Shown: positions 39,845 through 50,689 of the stretch, piece by piece
Layout of the letters: each line of letters starts with the position of its first letter
How positions within the stretch are numbered: position 1 is the stretch's first letter
Assembly: GCA_018398815.1 (NCBI GenBank)
Contig: CM031620.1
Span: forward strand, 65,932,495 to 65,988,003
Direction of reading: 5' to 3'
Length of the DNA: 55,509 nt
Origin: Conus ventricosus
Taxonomy: Eukaryota; Mollusca; Gastropoda; Neogastropoda; Conidae
Notes under the pieces: generated by a model
Seen by the model: only the letters and a program-made list of their open reading frames with translations
Told to the model about the DNA's origin: nothing
Databases searched by the model: none
Made by a program: the position numbers and the translations under genes

Positions 39845-40161
39845 CTCTCTCCACACACACACGCACACACACACACCCACACCCACACCCACACACACAC
39901 ACACACACACACACGCATGCACGCACGCACATACACACACACACACATACACACACTGACACAAACACATCACACACACAGACACACAGACACACACAGA
40001 CACACACAGACACACACAGACACACACAGACACACACACACACACACACAGACACACACACACACACTGACACACACACACCACACATCACACACAGACA
40101 CACACACAGACACAGACAGACAGACAGACAGACACACACACACACGCGCGCGCGCGCGCGC

Positions 40162-40232
<71 letters not shown>

Positions 40233-40236
40233 TTCA
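39777..40236. repeat. Compound microsatellite (CT, CA, CAGA, CG, CACG)
   Basis: CT to 39850, CA with CCACAC and ACGCAC variants to about 39960, repeated ACACAGACAC units to about 40135, CGCGCG at 40143-40167, then CACG repeats and CA to about 40233. Confidence 0.96.
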
Positions 40237-40335
40237 TTCTCACTTGTACCTAACACACAAAAGCTGATCAGTAAAGGATGAAAACGTGAGGACGAACAGA
40301 CAAGAGAAAAAGCAAAGAACAAAAATACCAGGTCT

Positions 40336-40338
<3 letters not shown>

Positions 40339-40420
<82 letters not shown>

Positions 40421-40421
40421 T
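40339..40421. repeat. (GA)n microsatellite
   Basis: Pure GA of about 80 bp after GTCTGG. Confidence 0.97.
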
Positions 40422-40527
40422 ATAAAGCAAGAGAACACCAGGCCTAAAGGAAAGGACAAAGGGAAAAGAGAGGAAAAAGAGTTAACCCATTAATCATGTG
40501 ACTGGAAGCGGAGAAGTCAGAACTAAT

Positions 40528-40529
<2 letters not shown>

Positions 40530-40575
<46 letters not shown>

Positions 40576-40591
40576 TGTGTGTGTGTGTGGC
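40530..40591. repeat. (GT)n microsatellite
   Basis: GT with one GTGGTG interruption, ending in GGCGCGCGCC, a palindrome with an AscI-type core. Confidence 0.95.
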
Positions 40592-40806
40592 GCGCGCCTT
40601 AACCAGCCATACCGACTGGCAGAGCAAGGAGGTAAGGAAGAAAGGAGGGGGAGGGGAGGGGGGGAGCCGGGGGAAGGGGTACAAAATTAATAGGATGCTT
40701 CGTATGAGATGGCATCAATGATCCCCATCCTACGGGGTCCCATTTATTGCGTATGATTACTGCCCCAGCCCTCCCTGATTTCCATGGGAATGTATGATGG
40801 CGCGGG
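40592..40806. other. Short unassigned stretch with G-rich run
   Basis: Contains GGAGGGGGAGGGGAGGGGGGGAG at about 40643-40665. No gene. Confidence 0.6.

Positions 40807-40888
<82 letters not shown>
40807..40888. repeat. (CT)n microsatellite
   Basis: CT with one CTGTCT interruption. Directly precedes the LINE coding remnant at 40894. Confidence 0.96.
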
Positions 40889-40891
<3 letters not shown>

Positions 40892-40893
40892 AT

Positions 40894-42315
40894 CATGTTA
40901 CTTGGATAGTCCCATTTCAAAAGAGGAGATCCTACTTTCAGTAAGACATTTAAAGAATGGAAAATCTGCTGATCCTGATGGTTTGATTGGTGAGTTATTC
41001 AAGAATGGTTGGGACATCGTGATTGATTTCTTTCTTAAAATTTTCAATACTCTTTTTGATAAAAGACTATGTCCAGAAAGCTGGACTGAATCGATTATCA
41101 TTTCACTGTTTAAGGAAGGTGCCGTAAATGATCCTGGTAATTATGATGTAATCTCATTGTCTGATATAAGCATCAAAATGTACAGCTCCATCATCAATAA
41201 CAGATTACAAAAATAGATCGATCAAAATAACATTACTGATGAGTATCAAGCTGGTTTCAAAAAGAATCATTACACTGTAGATCATATGTTTACTCTTCTG
41301 GCTCTCGTTCAAAAGCAGTTTTTCGTGTAATCGTAAGCTATTATGTAGCTTTCACTGATGTCGAGAAAGCATTTGACTCCGCCAGTACTGAAACGAACGG
41401 TATCAATGGCAAATTATATTAGTGTATTAAAAGTATGTACTATAACGTTAAAGCAAGAGTCAGATCAGATGGAGAACTTATTGACTATAATTTTATGACA
41501 CTGGGTGTAAAAAAAAGGTGATGCTTGCAGCCCTGTTCTTTTCTCACCGTTTATAAATGAACTAGCTTTAGAAAAAATAGCGAACGGAAGACAGGGTGCA
41601 ACACTTTATCCCGATTTTATTGAACTGTTCATCTTGTTACTAGCTGATGAAAATTGTTTTATTATCTGAGACTCCAACTGGCCTCCAGACCCAGTAAACA
41701 ATTTGTGCCAAAAAGCCTCCAAACTTCAGCTAAAGGCAAATTTGAAAAAGAGTAATTTGTGGTTTTTAGAAAAGGAGGTTACTTGGCAGCAAGCGAAAGT
41801 GTTTTTTTTTTTAATGGACAGATGATGGCTGTTGTAAATTGCTACAAATACCTTGGCATCTATTTTTTTACACGCCTAAGCTTTACAGCTGCTTGTCCGG
41901 ACCTAGCAAGCAGAGTAAAAAATGCCTCATTGTTTATTTTGAAAAAAAACAACACATGTTAAATAATAACTCTTTGACAGTGTTTCTAAAACTCTTTGAT
42001 GCACAGTTCAACCAGTTGCTCAATATGATGCCGAGATTTGGGGCTTAGATAAATCTGCTATTCTAGTGGAAAAAAATTCATTCATTTGCTCTTATGAAAT
42101 TTCTGGGGTTTCACATGAAACACCGAACGAATGAGTTTAGGGGGAAAAACACCGTTATCCTATTTATATTAATTCATCTGTACAGTGTATTAGTTACTGG
42201 CTGAGGGTTAGTACAAATGGATGACAATAGATTACCACTTAAAGCATATAATATGCTGTTGGGACTAGAATCGGGTGGTAAAAAGTCGTGGGTTACAGAT
42301 GTTCGGGAGTTTCTG
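40894..42315 (+). pseudogene. LINE reverse transcriptase (third LINE), 5' part
   Basis: 5'-truncated non-LTR retrotransposon. The open piece to 41216 reads SKEEILLSVRHLKNGKSADPDGL, PESWTESIIISLFKEG and DPGNYDVISLSDISIKMYSS, the first reverse transcriptase motifs. Later, across frameshifts, come EYQAGFKKNH, motif A (TDVEKAFDSA-like, 41360-41385), GDACSPVLFSPFINELAL (motif B), and LLLADENCF (41635-41660). Motif C is normally FADD; here Asp is kept (41646-41648) but the next residue is Glu (41649-41651). Then NKSNL/FRKGGYLA and YKYLGIYF follow, typical after motif C. The reading is interrupted by an LTR element at 42316 and resumes at 53005. The clade is uncertain. Confidence 0.82.
42311..42315 (+). 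repeat. Target duplication TTCTG, left copy
   Basis: TTCTG directly before the 5' LTR, repeated at 53000-53004 directly after the 3' LTR. Confidence 0.9.
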
Positions 42316-44609
42316 TGTCACGGACGTAAATACTTTTGGTTTGGAAGATAATTCTTTTTTTTTAAAACCGGTATAAAGTGGAGTGTTACCAGTGACATCT
42401 TTACTACATGGGCCGGGTGTTGACCAGTGTGCTATATGTGTCATCCCGGGTGCGCTACGTCCGTGCATTTCGCTCCCATCCTCCAATATTTCTCTTCTTT
42501 TTTTTTTTAAAGCTTTCTTTTTCTGTTCTTTATCGTTTTTCACGTGATTCATCAGCTGATGTCAGGTGACACAGGTGAGCTGTTTTGTTACCTGTTGCCA
42601 TCTTGGTTAGGCCAGTGGTTGTGGCACTCATTGACGGACCGTCGAGTCGGAGAGATCTCTATCTCTGCTAGCTGAGCTCATCTTTCTATATCCACTTCGG
42701 TGTGGATGGTGTGGAAGAGTCTTTCGCCCTTCAGCGGGTCGGAAAGTATTCCACTGTACACCTGGGATCCCTATCCCTGCCAGCTGGAAGAACCCCCTTG
42801 GGTCGTCCTGACCTGGAGTCCCTTCGGTGTGGACCGGCACGGTTTCGGCTGCCATCCTTCATTGGACTGGGGAGCGAACCGTTTCTCCCCTAGCCCACCC
42901 GCCATTTTGGTAACTATATGGTCTGTTTTGGACAGTTTTTGTTTTATTTGGGTTTTCTAACCTTTCAGCGGTTGAGAGGTTTTTCTTCTGCATTCATGTG
43001 CTGTTGGCTCGGGCCACCTTTTCTGTGTGTAACTGCTCCAAAGAAGGGGAGCAGGTATGGAAATGATATTGAGATATGCGTCTTGTTGTAGAATTGTAGA
43101 AACGCATTATCTTTAATTGTGTTTTCGGTCCTTAGCGGCTAGGGATTTTGTTACTCTGGACTAAGTTGAAAATTGCTTACTATATGATATCCCTTCATTC
43201 CGGTCAATGGAAGCTGTGTTTTGTTTTCTGATTACACAGGTTGAGTCAATGCTTATTTCGCTCACTATGTGATTTGGGCCGGAAGTATATCCGAAATGTT
43301 AGTTTCATTTTCCTTGTTGCTTAAGACACGAGACGTATCGGGGAACGAATGAGCGTGCGAACGGCTAAACATTTAGACCGCGGATGTGGAATTCCTTGCC
43401 GTATCGCCCCACATGTGGTTCCGTTCTCGTTGTGTCCTTGTCTTATATGTTTGGTGGACAGACGTGTGGATGGCTTCTAATCGTTTTTATTCATTGGAGA
43501 TTTGACTAAGGAAGTTATCCTTATTACAGGTCAAATAAAAGCAAAAGAAAAGGGAGAAAGTTATTATAGTTTATTTGCCCTTTATAAGTGACAAAGACAT
43601 TGTTGACCTGATTACGGCATTGTGACCCTTCGCACTGAGCACTGGCCGACCACTATGTTGCCACACACTGACAAGGACTATAGGATGATAAACTTATCAT
43701 CTGGAGACTGATCTCCGCCGTAGGGCGGTATTTTGTGCCCTTTTCTTAAGGAGCAGCTCCGGTCTTGGCTGGCTGGAACGACCAGCATCATCGGACCTGC
43801 AGTCATCTGAGTCCAGGCACCAGTCGTTTCCCAAAACCCTGTGTCTGGTGGGACACTTACTTCACGGCTGGCTGGACGACCAGCTTCATCGGACCCTGCA
43901 GTCACCTTGTGTCCAGGCACCAGTCGCTTCCAAACCGGTGGACTGGTGGGACACTTGTTTCACCTCGGACTGTTAGACCACATACTACGAGCGTCACCCC
44001 TCTCCAGGATCCACCTCCCCGGTGAAACCTCCTCGGAGCATGGACTGAGTTAAGTGTCGTGTCGTGTGTGGTGTGGGTGTGGGTGCGTGTGCGTGGTCTA
44101 AGCCGGTCACTGATTCGTTTTGTTATTGTTTTTTGTTTGTTATTTTTGGTCTAATTTTGTTTAACTCTGGCTGAGTAGGTCCTGTTGGATATAGCTTTGT
44201 TCTAATACTGTCTTTCTTCTGTCATTGTGCTGAATATTCTTGTAGTGGTTTAGTGGGTTAAGTTGGGACAGTAGTGGGATCCCGGGTTTATTGGAGGGTT
44301 TTTGTGGTCTATTCAATTTACTTTGTCCCCTAAGTCAGTTAGTGCTGAATAGTGCCTTTCTCTTCTATGCCCTATTTTTTTTTTCTTTATTTCTTTCATC
44401 TCTCGGCTATCTTTTCTCTTCTTTGTTATGACCCATACCCCATCTGGAGTGTTAGTGTGAGCGAATGATTGTATTGTGAATAAAAAATATTGTCTAAAAA
44501 TCTTCCTCTTGTGGTCTGGTGGTGTGAGGGATTGAGTGATCGCTCCGTTTCTGCCACTGCACATTCCCTGTATAAGAACCCCCCCTGTCAGGTGTACTCA
44601 TACGTGACA
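42316..44609 (+). repeat. 5' LTR (2294 bp)
   Basis: Begins TGTCACGGACGTAAATA and ends GTACTCATACGTGACA. Contains AATAAA at 44479-44484, TATAAG at 44571-44576, an early TATAAAG near 42372, and an internal tandem duplication of about 100 bp (43765-43975, anchor GGACGACCAGC). Unusually long for an LTR. Frames inside it are not shared in phase with the 3' LTR, which argues against coding. Confidence 0.95.
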
Positions 44610-44613
44610 ATTA

Positions 44614-44629
44614 TGGTGGAGATGCGGGG
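44614..44629 (+). promoter_or_regulatory. Primer-binding site candidate (tRNA-Ala-like)
   Basis: TGGTGGAGATGCGGGG lies four bases after the 5' LTR. It is complementary to a tRNA 3' end of the form ...CCCCGCATCTCCACCA, which resembles alanine tRNA (usually CCCCGGCATCTCCACCA, one base longer). The one-base difference may be an assembly error. Confidence 0.65.
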
Positions 44630-47336
44630 TACAGGAATGTGTATGTGGTAGTGTAAAAGCAACACTCTGAACTCACTACCGCCCGACCCTTGAGAGACCT
44701 GTCTATCTTTCTTTATGTGTATTTGACGGGTGGTTGGTTGGGGGGGTTCTAGAGTCAGTAGGGAACCATTGGAGCGGACCGGTTTTGGGGGTGCTGTCGG
44801 GAGTAGAGTTCCGTTTCTCCGTGGTCGGACCTTCGGCGCTTCAGTTCCGCGTTCGTCTCCAGTGTTTGTTTTTGTTTTGTCTAGTACCGCCGGCTATTGG
44901 TTATAGAATTCCGTTCTCCTTTTCTCATTACCTTAGTTGGAATAGGTACTTGGGTGGAGAAAGAGGGGGGTTTTGAACTCTAGATTAATAGGTCTTGCTT
45001 GTGCAGAGTCGTCGATGTCAGTGCTTGTACTGATTAGGATTTTGGTCTGCATTTGCCTGTACCCAAGACGCCGACTGTGTTAGTAAGGTAAGTGTAGGCA
45101 GGCTTGCCAAGCATTTGGTGCTTTGTTTACAAGGCAAATTGACACTTAGTTCCGATACTGTGGTTGCGCGAAACTCGATCTTGCGTAAGTCTATTTACTT
45201 CAGCTCACAAAACAAGGAAAACTATTCTTGGTAGTGTGTTATTTTGTTATTACACACTAGGTTGTAGGATCTGTGTTGTTTAGTCTAAGGGGATTAGCCT
45301 AAGTTGATAGGCTTTCCTCTTCTGTCTAGCGGACATACAAGCAGTTTATTTGCTTTTCTATCTAGCTGTGATGTTAGGGCTTTCTTAATTGTTCAACACT
45401 AATTTGTGTGAATGTGGTGATTGGAATAATAAAATTTGTCAGTCGTGTGTTAGAATGGGAGTTGTAGCGTCTGTGGTACACTTTAGTGACTTTCCAAAGA
45501 GGCACTTGTTCTTTTTCGGTCGCCCCCGCCCCCTATCATCATACGTTTCCCATCCAGTTACAGAGCAGTAGTTGTTTTAGCAAGTGGTTCCCGCTTCGGA
45601 CGAGATAGTGTTGCACGGGAATTTGGCGCGCTTCATCGGCCAGTCTTGATCGAAGTCAGTTCTGGCGGTTGCCCCAGTGTCCGTGTTGGTGCACGTGCGC
45701 TTTGCGTGTTTACGTCAGTCGCCGGTAGGGAATTTAGGTTAGCTGTTTGGCCTTGCGGTACGGGGTCGTTTTATATTCCATTGTCCGTACCTGCCTTATG
45801 CGTGTTTGTTTGATATCTTGTTGCTTTTTCTCTTTGGATGAGTTGGTTGTGGTTGGAGTAACGGTTGCGTTATAAATTTCTGTTGTATAAGTTTTGTGAT
45901 TTCTTTGGCTTTTTGTTGAGAAAAACATCTTTGAAGTTTTATTTGGAGAATCAACATTTGAACGGATATAGGTATGTTACCCAGGTTGAGATAACTTTGG
46001 GTTCTTGGCACGCCGGTGCCAAGGGCAGTCTTTGTTATACCATTATAAATTTGTGCTTTGATTGATTTATATTGAGTAATTCCAATCGTGTTGGAATTGA
46101 TTCATGTTTGGATATTGTTTTCCAATACGGGAAGAAAAACCGTTGAGTTTTAGACCACGTTTTTCTGGTCAAGCATTTTCTTTGAAGATTGTTGTTTCAA
46201 CGCTCTTTGACGTGTTAATAAAAACATAAATGGGCATTCCTTCGTTGGAAATTAGGGGAATAACTCCAGCTTCTTGGCTAGTTAGTGTATTTGGATATCT
46301 GTGGTTATTGGTGATAAGAGGTTAGTTTGCTTTATTATTGATTAGCCGGGTTAATCGATTCAGTTTGTTTGGGCTAGCTTAGTGTGGGCAGTACTCTTGA
46401 CTGTAATTTGGTTCATGGAAGCAATTCTTTCTCTTAGAAGTTTGAACGGTTTTGTGGATTGACTACATTAGTCATAAAGTCATACATTGTTGACTTTGTT
46501 GTTCTAAAACTACTCTCTTGTTTGTGAGACATACCTTAGACTGTAACTACGGTTGGTAGATTTGTTGGTGTTGACTACACCTTAGTCAAAAAGTCGTACG
46601 TAGACTTTGGCCTTTCTCCTTTCCAGTTTTGGAATATTGTAAAGTTATTGAATACCCTTAGTCATGTTACATTTGAGGATCGTTATACTCCGCATTTCCT
46701 TCTCGTGGGAATACAGCTGCCATTTAGCGGATGGAGTTGTGATACTGTTGTGAGTTACACAGTTTTCGGTTCCTCCCATTCTTGGACTTTTGACTTTTGT
46801 GAGTTCTATCTTTAGGAACTTGGACTTTTGGGGAGGAGAATAGTGTTGGTGGTCCACCCTTGGTTCGTGTATAAAAGCACTTCCTTCGTGGTGTTTTGTT
46901 AGGGTGAGTTGTCCTGCGTGTTTGACTTACATCAAACCCTTACGTCATTTCTCATTTGTCTCTTTCAGGGAGTGTTGTATTCTCGGTGAGGGGTGGGCGT
47001 AACATCGTGTTGGTGTTACCCTATATGACTCACTGATATAAGATAGTGGCATTTCTTCCCTTTGGAAGTTTGGGGATTGTCTCTTCAAACCTAGTGACTG
47101 ATCACAGAATCTTGGATTTATAACATTTTGGTATTCGTCCTGTACGTTTGCTTGTGGTGGGTTCAAATACTTGGTGACCCTCGAAAGTAGTCGACGGTGT
47201 ATAAGTGTAAAGGTGGACAGGACGTCGGAACCTTTTTTCGTGGGATTTCGTTCGTCTGAGTTCTGCGTAGCTGTGGCAAATCTTGTGTTTCACTTAGTGA
47301 TTCGGTGACTTCGTGTATGTGAGGAGTACTGTAGTT
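44630..47336. other. Long untranslated leader of the LTR element
   Basis: About 2.7 kb with no frame above about 80 codons on the plus strand and no recognisable domain. T/G-rich on the plus strand. A TATAAAAG occurs at about 46870-46877, which could be an internal promoter. It may equally be a dead or foreign insertion; nothing else can be said. Confidence 0.55.
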
Positions 47337-48890
47337 ATGGAAACACGTAGCGACGTGCGCCGGATCACACGTTCTCAGACTCGTGTGGTGCCGGAATCCT
47401 ACAGGGATGGGAGCCCCATGACTTCAGCCGACGACTGGCCCTACTACCAGGTCCGTGTTTTCTTCTGGTGGGACTCGTCCTCCAGTCACCGCAATTGTCA
47501 CAATACAGGAGATTACCCTCTGGGTCACTCCTCCGAGACGACCTCTCCCACTCCAGTTCGGGACTTCGCCTCCTCCGCCGTATCTTCGAGATGACTTCCG
47601 CTTTCGCTTCGCTGTGCCTCATCCTCCTGGACCAGCGGCATGGCTCCTCTTATGTTGTATGAGGATAGAGAGGGAAGGAAAGCGAGGCCAAGGAGAGGAG
47701 GGAAGAAAGAGAGCAAGAGAGAGGAGCGCGGGAGGAGAGGACGACTGGAAAGGGAGGAGCGGAGACTGGAGAAGGAGATGAGAGAGAAGCAAAGAAGAGA
47801 GACGATGGAAAAATGGAAATGAGGAAAGGAGAGGGAAAAGGAAGAGAGAGAGGGCGAACGAGAGAAGGGAGATGGAGGAGAGAGCGTTAAAGAGGAGAGA
47901 AGGAACGGCGATGGAGAGAGGAGATGGAGGAAAGGAGATGGGAGCGAGCGTCGAGAGAAAGAGAAACCAGTTAGAAGGGGCCCGAAACGAAAGAGTTGGA
48001 CTTTGAGGTGTTTGGAGGAGGGACAGAGAAAGACTCGGGCCCGAGTAGTTCGACAGTTAGATGCAACGCCCGAAACCCAGTCTGTGGTTAGTTGCTCTCC
48101 GGCATGGGCTCTGACCACCGGGGAAATAGCGGATTTTCATCAGGGCTTAGTTATTCCGGTGGCTCCATCAAGCTACATATGCAGTGTACAGTGCCAGGAT
48201 AATAATTAGATACCGACATCGAGCACTTTGAGCGCCCCGAGTTTTTGCCGCTTGCGTACCAACCTAATACGAGGAGTAAAGGCCCTCTACCTCATTAGTA
48301 GCCTGACGGGGAAGGTAAGGAGGCTGTGTGAGACATGCCTCCGGAGCTTCCTATACGATTAAAAAGCGGCTCTTCGCCGGAGACTGACACATGATTCGAG
48401 TCTATAGAAAGGCAGTTTCGCTCCATGAGGAAAACCTTCAGAGGAGATTTTCACCAGTTCGGGGAACGCTCCGTCGCCCCATGGATTACTGGATGAGGCC
48501 TCAGAGATGGATTTGAAGGATTGTTTCCTCTTGGAGCAACTCAGAATTCGGTATCTCAGGAACTGCGTTAAGTTGGGTGAGGAGAAAAACCAAAGACTTG
48601 GAGGGCAATCGAGGTGGCTGAGGCCTTCGCAGATGCGCGTCGTCGCTATCGCTGCCTGCCGCAGGAACAAGTAGGCAACCCGGCGATCGGGAGTCGCAAG
48701 ACTTCAAACCGTCGTCACCCTCAAAAGCGATGTCCTCAGCAATTCAGGAACATTGGACCCAAGCTCAAGCTTTGCTTCCTCTGTGGGGAAAAGGACTTTC
48801 GATCGGGATTGTCCAAGAGGAAGGACAAGCAAATGCGATGTCTTGCATTTTATGGTTCGGTGGCATTTGGAAGTGAGTGAGGTCACGACC
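47337..48890 (+). pseudogene. Gag-like region of the LTR element, charged coiled-coil and CCHC trace
   Basis: From the ATG at 47337 (METRSDVRRITRSQTR) the reading passes through at least three frames. A proline-rich segment (PPPPYLRDD, about 47550-47600) is followed by a run of Arg/Glu/Lys (about 47660-48000) that would form a long charged coiled coil, a feature of some gypsy gag proteins. Near 48770-48815 lies CFLCGEK followed in another frame by FDRDCPRG: a zinc knuckle of the form C-x2-C...C whose His is lost through an indel. The stop-rich frames show that it is not functional. Confidence 0.65.
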
Positions 48891-50450
48891 CCATATATCC
48901 AACCTTCCATCGGTGTGTGTGGCAAGAAAGTGAAACAGCTATTAGGAGACACGGAGAGGAGCTACAGCGAGTCTCATCGTCGAACAGTTAGTCCCTAGTG
49001 AGGCCCACTCGAGGGGACGAGTGCCAAGAGCTAGGAAATCGAGTCATCCTTCAGGGCCAACCCGATCTACAGCATGGTAGATGTCTCTACGCCATATTTT
49101 GAATGGAAGGTGTGGGGCAGTAGCCTTCAGCGACTGCGTTACTCCCTACGGTTGGCAATTATGTGTGCTTTGGGGCCGGACAATTCGGGAGATTTCATCA
49201 GAGCTTGCCAGCCAAGTATTTTGTGGACGCCACCACCGCGTTCACAAGCACAGAGAGAGAGAGGAAAGATGCCCTGAAACCACTCTGAAGCCCCTGACTC
49301 AGCATGGCACTGTGGACAAGGATCCCTCAACTGTACGCAGTGTGGAGGAAAGGATTCATCCCTCAAAACATCCAGAGTTTGCGTAGGGAAGCCAGCAAGG
49401 ACGTCCCGCAGCAGCGCGGTAGAGTTCGTGAATGATGCAAGGGACTGGTGCACGCGACGTCATACGTCATCTACTGATCTGCCATCATTGTCGCAACCAG
49501 AAGCTCTCCGCGCACGTCATTGCGCTAGTCCACGATATGGCAGGACATTGGGGGGACACGTTCGGAACCCTGCAAGAATCCAGCATGATTTTCGTTGGCA
49601 GGATTGGCGAAGGTACATTCCAAGGTATGGTCGCCGCTAAATGTTTGCCAACCGAACACTCTGAAGAGCCCGGAACCCAGGCAGGGATGCCTGGCTTTAT
49701 TTAATGGCGTTGTTTGACATAACAGGTTCTGCATCCTTGAGGTAGAAGCCTTGTTAAGAAAGCAAGGAGCAGACCAAAGTGGAGTCAAACCATGCGCTGA
49801 AAAAATGAGATCGAATGAGAGGGAGTCGATACAATACACCAGGACCGCTTCAAACGCTGAAGCGTTTAAAACTAACTATCTCTGTGATTAAAGGTGACCA
49901 CGGATGATGGAATAAACAGCAGAGAACGCTTGAACATGAGAAATAGGGAACCCTTCTCTAGGCAAAGCTACAGACCATTTTGCTTGAAAATCTCTCGGCT
50001 GTTCAGAACCACAGGGGAGGCTCAGGTAAATCAGTAGAGAAGAAGAGGTGTGTAATTCCGTGGATACGGGTACTGTTGTGCGAACAGACCAAGGAGTTGA
50101 TGGAAAGGAACCTTCAAATGCCTGTCAGGGAGCCGTGCAGAAGAGGAAGCTGGAAACAGATCAAGTATGAAGACGCCACAGAACCGACGCAAATTTGTGC
50201 AGGTTGATTCGGACTCCAGAGAATCGGTGTGGAAGGCTTATAGCCAGTCAGCGCGCCTCGGGGCAAACAGGTTCAGCTTTCAGGCCAGAGTCACCGCATG
50301 GAAGAAAGTGCTGACAGGAGTTGTGTCAACGCTGAGCGGTCTGCCATGCCAAGGCCCGGGGTTCTGCGGCACTGTGCTTCCTGACCCGAACGTCATCGAC
50401 CCAGGCGGTGGCCTGGAGGGAATTCAAGATGAGATCAGCAGCTGATTGCA
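48890..50450 (+). pseudogene. Pol remnant: protease trace and integrase zinc-binding trace
   Basis: Near 48908-48960, GKKVKQLLGDTE resembles the protease active-site region (KALLDTGAE in relatives) with the Asp-Thr retained but shifted. At about 49520-49640, VHDMAGHWG followed in other frames by RIQHDFRWQDWRRYIPRYGRR and KCLP matches the His/Cys zinc-binding part of gypsy integrases (HxxxGHxG...FYWPGM...C). No reverse transcriptase or RNase H motifs are recognisable in between, and there is too little space (about 550 bp) for them. The frame 50167-50445 has no known domain. Confidence 0.55.
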
Positions 50451-50689
50451 GGGGTCAGGGAACCCTTCTCCAGTGCCCCGGTTAGCAATGGTGTGCCCAG
50501 AGAGGAACTGGATGATGCACGGACTATGATGATGATGATGAAGGTGATTACCTCAGCCGGATGGAGTGAGGTCAAGGTTCAGGAGTGAAGAACGTTTTCA
50601 TTGTATGAGAGTTGTAAGGGTGTACAGAAGTATTGGAGGCTGTGATAGGCTGTGCCTCAGTGGCACAAGCTCTTTGGTTGGCGGGGTGT

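Noticed and set aside
39384..40430. 348-codon minus-strand frame rich in Cys-Val and Ser-Leu
   Set aside because: It is a translation of GT/CT/CG microsatellites.
47525..48118. 197-codon minus-strand frame rich in Ser/Leu/Phe
   Set aside because: Shadow of the purine-rich gag coiled-coil region on the plus strand.
50177..50445. Open frame before the 3' LTR as an envelope-like gene
   Set aside because: No signal peptide, membrane segment or cysteine pattern; codon frame shared with no neighbour. Left as unassigned pol remnant.
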